Assembly (NCBI RefSeq): GCF_018130785.1
Contig: NZ_JAFCJT010000002.1
Coordinates: 906,282-970,281, forward strand
Length of the DNA stretch: 64,000 bases
Reading direction: 5' to 3'
DNA from: Bradyrhizobium liaoningense
Lineage (GTDB): Bacteria; Pseudomonadota; Alphaproteobacteria; Rhizobiales; Xanthobacteraceae
The position numbers were made by a program, and so were the translations under genes. The notes below the pieces were generated by a model. That model was not told the DNA's origin, made no database searches, and worked only from the letters and a program-made list of their open reading frames with translations. Positions 37,327-44,767 of the stretch are shown here, one piece after another. Each line of letters opens with the position of its first letter. Within the stretch, counting starts at the first letter, position 1.

Positions 37327-37597
37327 ACGGCCACCGCCACCCCTCATAACGAACATATGACGACACATAGGGCGGGCCGTACGGATCGACCCGGTCGTCT
37401 TCGGGGCGATAACGATATCGTGGAACAATGTAATAATCCCACGGCGTAGGCCTGAGCACGGGCGCCGTGACGACAAGCCTCTCCTGTGGTGCACGAACCA
37501 CTTGCGCCTTCCGCGTCCGGGCCTCAGCACCTGATATCCCAAGGTTGCACAGCACCAGGGCCGTTCCGAGCGCACACGCGACGGTCATTTTCTTCAT
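37316..37597 (-). CDS. Small exported Tyr/Pro/Trp-rich protein
   Basis: A 93-residue secreted protein. Signal peptide MKKMTVACALGTALVLCNLG with cleavage after AEA; the mature part is basic then rich in Tyr, Pro and Trp (TPWDYYIVPRYRYRPEDDR, then GWRWPYWW). AAGGAGG is placed correctly before the ATG at 37597. Its last codons and stop lie inside repeat B copy 2. Function unknown; such proteins are common in bradyrhizobial envelopes. Confidence 0.75.
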   Translation of the reverse strand: MKKMTVACALGTALVLCNLGISGAEARTRKAQVVRAPQERLVVTAPVLRPTPWDYYIVPRYRYRPEDDRVDPYGPPYVSSYVRYEGWRWPYWW

Positions 37598-37661
37598 GCG
37601 TTGGCCTCCTTCCCTGAAGAGTGCTCAAGGACGCCAAGCAAGGCAAGCTAATTCGCTCGCG

Positions 37662-38333
37662 CTACGCGTGCGCGCGGCGCAGAGCCTCCTCCAGCTTCTT
37701 GCTTTGCTTGTCCCACCGGCGCTCCTCGGCCTCGGCGCGTTCGTCGAGCGCGGCCCGCTCGGCTTCGATCGCCTCCACCTTCGCCTCGTGCTCCCGCCTC
37801 GCCGCGTCCAGCGCAGCCTGGGCTGTGGCAACGGCCTTGTCGCGGCGCGCGCGCTCCTTGGCGCGTTCCCTGGCGCGCGCGGCCTCTTCCTTGCGGCGCT
37901 CGGCGTCTCGCCGCCGCTCTTCCTTCGCGAACGCCGCGGCGGCCTTGCGCGCTTGCTGATCGTCAACCTTGCGGGACCGTTTTGTTGCGCCCTTGGCCGG
38001 ACTCTTCTTCGACTTGGATTTGGCTTTTGGCCTGGCCTCATCGTCGGCGAGATCGGTCGGCAGCTCGGCGCTCTCGGTGAACGGGCCGTCGGAGCCGACC
38101 GGGCGCCTGAGCACGACACCCGGGCTTGCCATGGTCGCCGCGACGATGTCGGGGTCATCGGTCTCCTTCGCGACGCCTTGATGGAAGAGATTGGAGCTGG
38201 CGCCCCAGGCTTCCAGCGCCGCCTTCATCGAAGGTGCGGCGACCGCCTGGTCGTAGAAGCCGAGCGAGGTCTGGTAGGTCTTTAGCTTTCTTGCCGGTTT
38301 ACTTTTCGGTTCGCTTTTCAGTTTGTTCGGCAT
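37662..38333 (-). CDS. Coiled-coil, TolA-like Ala/Lys/Arg-rich protein
   Basis: A 223-residue protein. Residues 20-60 are globular (YQTSLGFYDQAVAAPSMKAALEAWGASSNLFHQG), with a ASPGVVLRRPVGS segment after. The C-terminal 110 residues are a continuous charged coiled coil (RRRDAERRKEEAARARERAKER and more) with a central lysine-rich block. Similar bradyrhizobial proteins are often labelled TolA-like because of composition, but I see no membrane helix or TolA domain. The start at 38333 has GGGG upstream; an upstream ATG at 38372 is possible. Confidence 0.7.
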   Translation of the reverse strand: MPNKLKSEPKSKPARKLKTYQTSLGFYDQAVAAPSMKAALEAWGASSNLFHQGVAKETDDPDIVAATMASPGVVLRRPVGSDGPFTESAELPTDLADDEARPKAKSKSKKSPAKGATKRSRKVDDQQARKAAAAFAKEERRRDAERRKEEAARARERAKERARRDKAVATAQAALDAARREHEAKVEAIEAERAALDERAEAEERRWDKQSKKLEEALRRAHA

Positions 38334-38576
38334 GTCGCCCCGCGGCCCTGGCGACGCAGGCTCTGTGGCCATCGCACCGGCGCCATCGTGCCATCATGCG
38401 CCTGTTTTGCCCGACGAGTCAAATTTTATTCGGGATCGCCGAAATCGATCCCGGACCAGCGAAGGCCGGATTGCCGGCGGATCAGGACATTTTTCGGTCT
38501 CACAGAACCCTGAAATCCCTGAGGATTTCTACTGTGCATGGGGTTGTTTTCGATGTTTTTGTTGGACGCGGTGCCC

Positions 38577-39119
38577 TTACGCAGCGTCGGCGTCCTCAGG
38601 TCCTGGCGCCGGACCCGCCACGAGCCCGTCGAGGCTGACCATCAAGAGATCGGCGATGTGCATCAGCTGGTAGAGCGGAATGTCCGCCTCGCCGGTCTCG
38701 GCTTGCGCCACGAAGGCGGCCGTGACGCCGATGCGCTCGGCGAGCTGGCCTTCGGTGTAGCCGCGGGTCTCGCGCGCAGCTCTGACGCGCGCACCGATCC
38801 CGAGCCGGTGCCGGGACTGCTCGTCCGCCGTCATCATGACGGCCTGCTCGTCCGCGCTCGCATAACCATCGGCGAACGCGCTGCCGATCAGTCGCCCCTT
38901 GCGCCAGGCGACCCGGCAGTCCTTGCGCAATCCACTGCTGAAGACCAGCGTGAACTGCTCGGCGACCCATAGCGACGAGTTGAGTTGCAGGCGGGCGCCG
39001 GTGCCGGAGACATCCCGAATCGTACAGGGCACGCTGACGATGCTGCCGGTGCCGTTGTCGAACTCGACAATGCCGGTCCGCAACGTGTGATGTCTGACTG
39101 CGGCGCGATGATCGCTCAT
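38577..39119 (-). CDS. PilZ domain-helix-turn-helix regulator
   Basis: A 180-residue protein with an unusual pairing. Residues 5-85 form a PilZ-like domain (RTGIVEFDNGTGSIVSVPCTIRDVSGTGARLQL; CRVAWRKGRLIGSAF). The C-terminal 75 residues are an XRE helix-turn-helix (IGARVRAARETRGYTEGQLAERIGVTAAFVAQAETGEADIPLYQL). PilZ domains often bind cyclic di-GMP; the RxxxR motif is weak here, so binding is uncertain. The ATG at 39119 follows GGGAG. Target genes are unknown. Confidence 0.85.
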   Translation of the reverse strand: MSDHRAAVRHHTLRTGIVEFDNGTGSIVSVPCTIRDVSGTGARLQLNSSLWVAEQFTLVFSSGLRKDCRVAWRKGRLIGSAFADGYASADEQAVMMTADEQSRHRLGIGARVRAARETRGYTEGQLAERIGVTAAFVAQAETGEADIPLYQLMHIADLLMVSLDGLVAGPAPGPEDADAA

Positions 39120-39413
39120 GAACAGGACGCTCCCGTAACCTGCGGCCACGCCGAACGGCGCATCCGTGAAATCCAGGCGAAAGTACCGCAGGATTTTTCC
39201 CAAAACTCCTAAAGTTCCGCCGGGGCAGCCGGGACCGGACGCCATGGTAAAGGATTTGCTCTCAACGACGCGGCGCGCTTGCGAAGTGACCACGTCGCCA
39301 TAATTTTTCCCTCGCGGCCACGTTGTCTTGGACGGCGGCGCGAATTATCCTCTCGGTGATCTCGGACTGCCGCACTCATTCCGTTGACACAAGACTGAAT
39401 GGAGGGCGCATCG

Positions 39414-40355
39414 GTGCCTGAGGCACAAGACCCCAAGCCGGACGACCCGAAGCCGCAAGATCCCAAGCCGGATGCCCCCAAATCGGACGGCCACGCCGAT
39501 GGCGGGCTGGCGCGGGCTTATGACCAGATCAAGAGCGCCGAACAAGACCTTGCACGGCTGGACAAGCTGGTTTCCGGATTGGAACGCGGCAGCGACAGCC
39601 CGCCACCCCCGCGGCCAAGCGCCAGCATGGAGCGCAGCGATCTCGCCCCGGACAAGGCTCCGCCGCCCGCGAGCCACGGCGAAGGCTTGAAAGCGGACAA
39701 GCCCATGCTGCGAGCCTTCGTTGGCCTGTTGTTGGCCATATGCATCCTGGGTGCTGCGTTCGCTTCGCAATATCGCGATGAGGCCAAGGCGATCGTGGCG
39801 CGATGGGCCCCGCCGGTCTCATCCCCGGCGGTATCAGACGTGCGCGGTCCGGCGCAGCCGCCGAAGCTCCAGCTGGCTGCCGCGGACGAGCCGACATCCG
39901 TGCCGGCACCGCCGGTCCGCAAGGAAGCAGAAAGCGCCCCGCCGACCGCCGCCACATCGCCCGACCGGACATCCGCCGAGCTGGCGCACTCGCTCAAGAC
40001 CATCACCGAGGAACTAGCGAACATCAGCCAAAAGCTCGAGCAGCTGAAGAGCCGCAACGAGCAGACCCTTCGCGAGCAGGCCGACGCCATTCAACAACTC
40101 AAGACGGCGCAGGAGCAAGGCGCCGGGGAGAATGCACGCCTCGCCGCGCAGGTCCAGGCGCTGCAAACCCAGCTGACGGCTTCATCCACCCCGGCGAAAC
40201 CCACCGTGCGGAGCGTCATCAAGGAGAACGATACGGCTGCCCGCCAGCACACACAGGCAGCCGCACCTCGGCGACCGAGACCGCCGCAGCGAGGCCCCTG
40301 GATGCCCCCGCGCTATATGGCCGACCCTTATTACTACGGCGATCCGGATTGGTGA
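39414..40355 (+). CDS. Single-pass membrane protein with periplasmic coiled coil
   Basis: About 313 residues. A Pro/Lys/Asp-rich cytoplasmic start (DPKPDDPKPQDPKPDAPKSD) leads to one membrane helix (LRAFVGLLLAICILGAAFA), then an Ala/Pro linker, a coiled coil (KTITEELANISQKLEQLKSR and following), and a Pro/Arg/Tyr-rich end (PPRYMADPYYYGDPDW). The GTG at 39414 has GGAGGG seven bases upstream and is preferred to ATG 39399. The protein at 56957 has the same architecture and shared phrases, so the two look like paralogues. Function unknown. Confidence 0.75.
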   Translation: MPEAQDPKPDDPKPQDPKPDAPKSDGHADGGLARAYDQIKSAEQDLARLDKLVSGLERGSDSPPPPRPSASMERSDLAPDKAPPPASHGEGLKADKPMLRAFVGLLLAICILGAAFASQYRDEAKAIVARWAPPVSSPAVSDVRGPAQPPKLQLAAADEPTSVPAPPVRKEAESAPPTAATSPDRTSAELAHSLKTITEELANISQKLEQLKSRNEQTLREQADAIQQLKTAQEQGAGENARLAAQVQALQTQLTASSTPAKPTVRSVIKENDTAARQHTQAAAPRRPRPPQRGPWMPPRYMADPYYYGDPDW

Positions 40356-40368
40356 GCCCGCAGGGCGC

Positions 40369-40770
40369 CTACTCCCCGATCAACGCGTCATAGCCCTCGC
40401 GACTGAACGCCAGCAGACAAAACCCGTGCCCGAACGGATCGGCCAGCATGGCGATCCGCCCATAGGGCGCATCGCGCGCGGGCGCCTCGAGGATCGCGCC
40501 GGCGCGAATTGCGCGCGCGACCGCGGCATCGACATCATCAACGACGACGTCGACATGCAGCGGCGTCCAGTGCCGGTCGTAGCGGCGGCGGTCGTTGCCC
40601 GCGCCCGGCGCGCCGGCCTGCTTGGCCAGCAGATACACCGGCGCGGGCCAGCCGAGCAGCTCGACGAAGTCGGTGCCGAAGCGGCGGCCGACCGTCAGGC
40701 CGAAGGCGGCGGTGTAGAAATTCGTCGCGAGCACGACGTCGGGAACGTCGATGTTGAGGAGGAAGGTCAT
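40369..40770 (-). CDS. VOC-family (glyoxalase-like) protein
   Basis: A 133-residue protein of the vicinal oxygen chelate superfamily: LNIDVPDVVLATNFYTAAFGLTVGRRFG in the first module, HWTPLHVDVVVDDVDAAVARAIRAGAI and YGRIAMLADPFGHGFCLLAF in the second. Metal ligand positions are partly present (His in HVDV, Asp in ADPFGHG). Such proteins include dioxygenases, glyoxalases and resistance proteins; the substrate is not evident. The ATG at 40770 is the family-like start. A palindromic repeat lies just upstream. Confidence 0.85.
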   Translation of the reverse strand: MTFLLNIDVPDVVLATNFYTAAFGLTVGRRFGTDFVELLGWPAPVYLLAKQAGAPGAGNDRRRYDRHWTPLHVDVVVDDVDAAVARAIRAGAILEAPARDAPYGRIAMLADPFGHGFCLLAFSREGYDALIGE

Positions 40771-40779
40771 GAGGGGCAG

Positions 40780-40864
40780 CGTAGCCCGGGTGGAGCGTCG
40801 CGCAATCCGGGATGGTGACGCACGTCCCGTCCCGGATTTCGCTTGCGCGCCATCCGGGCCACGC
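40780..40864. repeat. Palindromic repeat, GTAGCCCGGGTGGAGC type
   Basis: An element of about 85 bases with arms CGTAGCCCGGGTGGAGC and GCGCCATCCGGGCCACGC and inner CAATCCGGGA/TCCCGGATTTCGC. This is a GC-rich palindrome of the kind found repeatedly between bradyrhizobial genes. A half-copy (CAGCCCGGATGGGGCGCAGCG) lies at 42175-42196. Confidence 0.7.
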
Positions 40865-40911
40865 ATTTTGCGAAATATCCTGCAGCATCACCCGATGCCA
40901 ATCGCAACGGC

Positions 40912-41088
40912 ATGCCGGCCGCGGTAACGCTAACGGGAGTTCCTGTCCCGGAACGCACAATTCCGCTTAACCCGATGGGAAATACGTGTAAGCTGCTTCC
41001 TGCCGGGCAGGCGTTTGTAGCTCGTACCGATTTTGGTCAACCCGGGGCTGGCTTTCGAAAAGACGCGCTGATTGCATCACCGCTTTGA
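40912..41088 (+). CDS. Possible small protein before a terminator
   Basis: A 58-codon frame, MPAAVTLTGVPVPERTIPLN then MGNTCKLLPAGQAFVART and DFGQPGAGFRKDALIASPL. It ends ten bases before a strong plus-strand terminator, which supports a short transcript here, but no ribosome site is convincing and I recognise no homologue. The start could also be the inner ATG at 41044 minus 69, i.e. 40975. It may instead be an untranslated RNA. Confidence 0.3.
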   Translation: MPAAVTLTGVPVPERTIPLNPMGNTCKLLPAGQAFVARTDFGQPGAGFRKDALIASPL

Positions 41089-41097
41089 GACTTGAAT

Positions 41098-41119
41098 GGC
41101 CGCCCCCTGGGCGGCCTTC
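41098..41119 (+). terminator. Terminator hairpin
   Basis: GGCCGCCC and GGGCGGCC form an 8-base stem with a three-base loop and T-rich tail. It ends a plus-strand transcript from the 40865-41088 interval, where no secure gene is known. Confidence 0.75.
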
Positions 41120-41179
41120 CTGTTTGTGGGTAGGCGTGATCCCCTCTCCTCCCTCGTTCGGCACCCTGGAGGATCGGAC

Positions 41180-42100
41180 TTACCGCTGCCTCTGCGCCAG
41201 ATAGAAGCCGCACAGCACTATTATGAGGCCTGCCGTCTGCAACATCGTCGGCGGCTCGCCGAGCAGGAGCCAGCCGGTGAGCAACGTCAGCGCCGGCACG
41301 CAGGCCGGGAAGACCGCTGCACGCGCGACGCCGAGGCGCTGGACCGAAACGGCGAACAGATAAAGCGCGGCGGGGCCGGCGAGAACACCCTGCGCCAACG
41401 CCTGGATCGCGTTCTCGGTCACGCCGATTGCTGCAACGTGGGCGAGGCCGACGGTCGCGATGTAGACCGGCAACAGCAGCAGCGACAGCACGTTGATGAC
41501 GAGTGCAGCCGATACGGCCGAGACACGCCAGTGACGCAATAGCGCGCCGAAGCCGGCGAACATGAACCCCGTCAGCACGAAGATCAGATCGCCCCGCACG
41601 CCATCGGTCCCGATATGGCCGATCGATTCGGCGCCGATCACGCCGAGGCCGCCGACGATAACGATGGCGCCGGCAAAGCGCGAGGCGGAGATCCGCTCCT
41701 TCAAGAACACAGCGGCCAGCAAGAGGCCGCCGAGCGTCGCGCAGGAGGGCTGGATCACACTGCCATGGCCGAGCGGCACGAACAGGAAGCCGGTGTAGGA
41801 GATCAGCGACATCACGGGGCCGCCGAGCACCATCAGCGCAAGGCCCCTGCCCCAGCCGATGCCGCAGAGATCACCGATGCCGGCGCGCGCGACCAGCGGC
41901 AGGAACGCGATGCCCGACCAGACATAGCGATGCACGAGCAGATCGACCGGGGTGAAGCCGACCTTCAGGCCGTGCCGCGTCCCGGCAAAGCCCAGCGCCC
42001 AGAACAGTGCAGCCGACAGGCCGCAAACGACGCCGAGCAACGCCGGCGCCGCATCGTTCTTCTGAATGAGAGCGTCAGCGCCGCTCGTTCGCTGATCCAT
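41180..42100 (-). CDS. EamA/DMT-family transporter
   Basis: A 306-residue membrane protein with ten hydrophobic helices in two EamA repeats (LLGVVCGLSAALFWALGFAGTRHGL; DLIFVLTGFMFAGFGALLRHW). Family phrases include GHGSVIQPSCATLGGLLLAAVFLKERI and FPACVPALTLLTGWLLLGEPPTMLQTAGLIIVLCG. Such proteins export or import small metabolites; the substrate is unknown. The ATG at 42100 has AAGG eight bases upstream. It is an intact counterpart of the interrupted EamA gene at 27152. Confidence 0.9.
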   Translation of the reverse strand: MDQRTSGADALIQKNDAAPALLGVVCGLSAALFWALGFAGTRHGLKVGFTPVDLLVHRYVWSGIAFLPLVARAGIGDLCGIGWGRGLALMVLGGPVMSLISYTGFLFVPLGHGSVIQPSCATLGGLLLAAVFLKERISASRFAGAIVIVGGLGVIGAESIGHIGTDGVRGDLIFVLTGFMFAGFGALLRHWRVSAVSAALVINVLSLLLLPVYIATVGLAHVAAIGVTENAIQALAQGVLAGPAALYLFAVSVQRLGVARAAVFPACVPALTLLTGWLLLGEPPTMLQTAGLIIVLCGFYLAQRQR

Positions 42101-42200
42101 GCGCAAGCCTTATGTCAGCGCGTGAGCCGCCTCAACCCACGCCGTTGCAGGTCTGGCACGCGGAGAGCTTCCGCAGCCCGGATGGGGCGCAGCGTAATCA

Positions 42201-42653
42201 TCACGCCTCCTCGCCGAACACCATCCGCCATCCCTTGCGCGTATCCATGTATTCTCTGACCTCACGGATCCTGTCGCCGGCCACCGTGAACACGAAGCAA
42301 TAGTCGTTCTCGTATGGCCTGCGGCCGGGGAGCGTGGCACGCATCCGCTCTTCCACGATCACGATATCGCCGTCGGCGTAGACGCCGCGAAAGGCGATAT
42401 CGATCTCGGAGAACATCCTGTGCATCTCCTGCGCGATGAAGCGCGCAATCGCTTGCGCGCCCACCATGTGGTCGGTGTGATCGAGCGCGACGGCGGTGGC
42501 GTTGCCCTTCGGCGCGATCCACTCGGCATCGTCCGTGAACAGGGCGGCGATGCGATCCGCATCGCGCGATGAAAAGGTCTTCCAGGCGTTGAGAACGATG
42601 TCTTTCGGGCTGGTCACGGCGCGCTCCAGAACTGGCATTGAGGGGGCTTGCAT
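42201..42653 (-). CDS. NTF2/SnoaL-like domain protein
   Basis: A 150-residue soluble protein with the SnoaL-like cone fold pattern: a first helix (DIVLNAWKTFSSRDADRIAALFTDDAEWIAP), the GAQAIARFIAQEMHRMF helix, then strands (VYADGDIVIVEERMRATLPG, YENDYCFVFTVAGDRIREVREYMDT). Such proteins may be isomerases, ketosteroid-like enzymes or binding proteins. The start at 42653 is chosen because AAGGCGG precedes it. It is divergent from the Ada-type regulator at 42740. Confidence 0.85.
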   Translation of the reverse strand: MQAPSMPVLERAVTSPKDIVLNAWKTFSSRDADRIAALFTDDAEWIAPKGNATAVALDHTDHMVGAQAIARFIAQEMHRMFSEIDIAFRGVYADGDIVIVEERMRATLPGRRPYENDYCFVFTVAGDRIREVREYMDTRKGWRMVFGEEA

Positions 42654-42739
42654 CGAGTGCCGCCTTCTAGGCTGCCATGCGCGTTGCGGCTCGCCACAAT
42701 CGGACTCGGTCATCCCGCAGCCCTTCCGCCGGCGCGGGC

Positions 42740-43321
42740 ATGCGTTATCATCCGGCCATGCTGAGTTTTGACGTCTGCAACGCCGCGCGCCTGCGCAGGG
42801 ATCCCCGCTATGACGGCCGCTTCTTCACGGCAGTGAAGACCACGGGCATCTATTGCCGCCCGGTTTGTCCGGCCAAGCAGCCGCTGACGCGCAATGTCGT
42901 CTACTATCCGACGGCGGCCGCAGCCGAAGCCTCGGGGTTCCGGCCCTGCCTGCGCTGCCGTCCCGAGACCGCGCCGTTCTGCCCGGCCTGGAACGGCACG
43001 CGCTCGACGGTCGCACGCGCAGTGAAGCTGATCAACGAAGGCGCGCTCGACGAGGATTCGGTGGTGACGCTTGCGATGCGGCTCGGCATCTCCTCGCGCC
43101 ATCTGGCGCGCTTGTTCGAGCGCCATGTCGGCGCCACGCCGCAGCAGCTTGCCAAGACGCTGCGCGTCCAGCGCGCAAAACGTCTGCTCGATGCCGGCGA
43201 ACACACCATGACTGATATCGCGTTTCAGGCCGGCTTCGGCAGCCTGCGGAGATTCAACGCCGCGTTCGCCGAGCTCTACGGAAGATCGCCGTCTCGTTTG
43301 CGCTCATCGAAGCGTGCGTAG
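42740..43321 (+). CDS. Ada metal-binding/AraC-type regulator
   Basis: A 193-residue protein with the Ada N-terminal zinc domain: Cys 39 and Cys 43 in GIYCRPVCPAKQ and Cys 70 and Cys 73 in FRPCLRCRPE, the site where Ada takes methyl groups from DNA phosphotriesters. An AraC helix-turn-helix part follows (LAMRLGISSRHLARLFERHVGATP; DIAFQAGFGSLRRFNAAFAELYGRSP). It ends directly after this, without the AlkA glycosylase domain seen in longer Ada-AlkA fusions. The likely role is sensing alkylation damage; its targets are unknown. ATG 42758 is an alternative start. Confidence 0.9.
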   Translation: MRYHPAMLSFDVCNAARLRRDPRYDGRFFTAVKTTGIYCRPVCPAKQPLTRNVVYYPTAAAAEASGFRPCLRCRPETAPFCPAWNGTRSTVARAVKLINEGALDEDSVVTLAMRLGISSRHLARLFERHVGATPQQLAKTLRVQRAKRLLDAGEHTMTDIAFQAGFGSLRRFNAAFAELYGRSPSRLRSSKRA

Positions 43322-43329
43322 CACGCGTC

Positions 43330-43476
43330 TCAGAAAAACCCGGGGCTGAGATCAAGCCCATATGTCAGGCTCAGCACGAACACGAACAGTGCGGCGGCTG
43401 CGAACAATGCGAGATGCCGGACGATGAATTCGCGCGGCGAGGTGGCGACAACAACGGCTTTTTGCGCAACGGGCAT
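43330..43476 (-). CDS. Small inner-membrane protein
   Basis: A 48-residue protein, MPVAQKAVVVATSPREFIVR, with a single C-terminal membrane helix (HLALFAAAALFVFVLSLTYG) and a short LDLSPGFF tail. The start at 43476 is set by GGAGG five bases upstream. It ends eight bases from the stop of the Ada-type gene on the other strand. Function unknown. Confidence 0.7.
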   Translation of the reverse strand: MPVAQKAVVVATSPREFIVRHLALFAAAALFVFVLSLTYGLDLSPGFF

Positions 43477-43680
43477 GACAGCCTCCATTATGAAAACGAT
43501 TCTTGGCCGCCAATAAGCGGCGCACGCATCAGGCGCCGCGATCTGCAAAGCAACTATTAAAGAGATCACACTCGCTTTGAACGGCCGTACACAAGTCGCG
43601 CGAGACGGCGATTTTTCTTGCCGCAACTTTCTCAACCCGCGCACGGCGGCGCCAGACCACGGCTCGCTTCGCCAAAGAAA

Positions 43681-43711
43681 AGACCGCGCTCCCGAAAGGG
43701 AACGCGGTCCT
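43681..43711 (-). terminator. Terminator for the gene at 43762
   Basis: GACCGCG-C-TCCC pairs with GGGA-A-CGCGGTC around GAAA; on the minus strand it is followed by TTTTCTTT. It lies about 50 bases beyond the stop of the 84-residue secreted-protein gene. Confidence 0.8.
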
Positions 43712-43761
43712 CACAGGCTCGGGAGGAGACGAGCCTGCGTCACGTCTTCAAGCGATTGAGA

Positions 43762-44016
43762 TCAGCGGGCAGTGCCCGTCGTGACGTCCGCGGTCTTGAC
43801 CTTGCGCGGCGTCAGCACGCGGGCCTGATGGACCGAAGCGACCGTGGTCGGCACGGTTGCCTGCTGCTCGACATGCGCAGCACCGAGCACGCGCGCCTGC
43901 AGGGGGGAGACCGGAAAACCGTTGGTCTCATAGGTCGGCAGCTCGGCGGCGAAAGTCGCGGTGCTGCCCGCGATCGTCAGGATGGCGGCGGCGATCGACA
44001 GAGTCTTCTTGTTCAT
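43762..44016 (-). CDS. Small exported protein
   Basis: An 84-residue secreted protein. Signal peptide MNKKTLSIAAAILTIAGSTA with cleavage after TFA; the mature part is AELPTYETNGFPVSPLQARV, then a Val/Thr/Gln-rich region ending TADVTTGTAR. AGGAGC precedes the ATG at 44016. The AT-rich upstream region contains CATTGCAAT and GCAATATG segments near 44085-44115. Small proteins with this ELPTYE start are frequent in bradyrhizobia. Function unknown. Confidence 0.75.
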   Translation of the reverse strand: MNKKTLSIAAAILTIAGSTATFAAELPTYETNGFPVSPLQARVLGAAHVEQQATVPTTVASVHQARVLTPRKVKTADVTTGTAR

Positions 44017-44294
44017 TGGTGATGCTCCTGAGTGGAAGATTCGGAGCACATTTAAGCGCGTTTTGCTGCGTTGCGACATGCTATGTTGCATTGCAATAGC
44101 GCGCCTGCTGCATGGCAATATGTTTAATGCGCGCAAGACCTTGGTCGAAGCCCTGCCGGTCGCGACATGACACTTTTATGGGCGGTGGTCAGCCGCCGAG
44201 CGCATTGCCTCAGCCATCGAGGCGAGGCCTCCAGACCACGGTTGCCAATTAGACAGCGAGGCCCGGGTCCGCCCTCCGTCGTTGCGCACGCAGC
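44017..44294. other. AT-rich intergenic region
   Basis: No gene seen. The first 120 bases are AT-rich (CATTTAAGCGCG, GTTGCATTGCAATAGC, CAATATGTTTAATGC) and probably hold the promoter of the minus-strand secreted-protein gene. The part near the Flp pilin gene holds nothing I can name. Confidence 0.45.
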
Positions 44295-44465
44295 CTATTT
44301 CAACGCTGCCGCTAGCGATTGCAGCTTTGCGACGAGATTGGTGCCGAGCGCATAGATGATTTCGATGATCGCCAGCGCGATACCGGCTGCGATCAGGCCG
44401 TATTCGATCGCGGTGGCGCCGGATTCATCGGCGACAAATTCGGCCAACAGGCATTTCAATTTCAC
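44295..44465 (-). CDS. Flp-family type IVb pilin
   Basis: A 56-residue Flp/Fap pilin. It begins (GTG at 44465) MKLKCLLAEFVADESGATAIEYGLIAAGIALAII-like, with the prepilin cleavage pattern G-ATAIEYGLIA, including Glu+5 and Tyr+6 of the mature pilin, then IYALGTNLVAKLQSLAAALK. Such pilins are processed by a TadV/CpaA peptidase and assembled by the Tad system. No tad/cpa genes are near, so it is an orphan copy. AAGGG lies about ten bases upstream of the GTG. Confidence 0.88.
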   Translation of the reverse strand: MKLKCLLAEFVADESGATAIEYGLIAAGIALAIIEIIYALGTNLVAKLQSLAAALK

Positions 44466-44767
44466 AACTCGTGCCCTTCCAAACTCTACCAGACGTTGCC
44501 GGCGCGCAAGCGATAACGGACCGCAATCCAAGATTGAGTAAATTCAACCGTTTCAATTTGACGACAATGAGCATTGCAGGCCTTTTCAAAACCTCGCCGC
44601 CGTCGTAGCCGCAGGGAACTCGCGTTGCACCGGGGCAACACCCTTCCAAAAAGCCCCTTCTCGCCGATTTGCGCCATTGCGCCGCCACACCGTCCTCCGA
44701 ACAATCGACGTGCTGCGTGCCTGGCTGTGCAAGATTGGTTCGACAGAACCGTTTGGAGGCAGGGATC

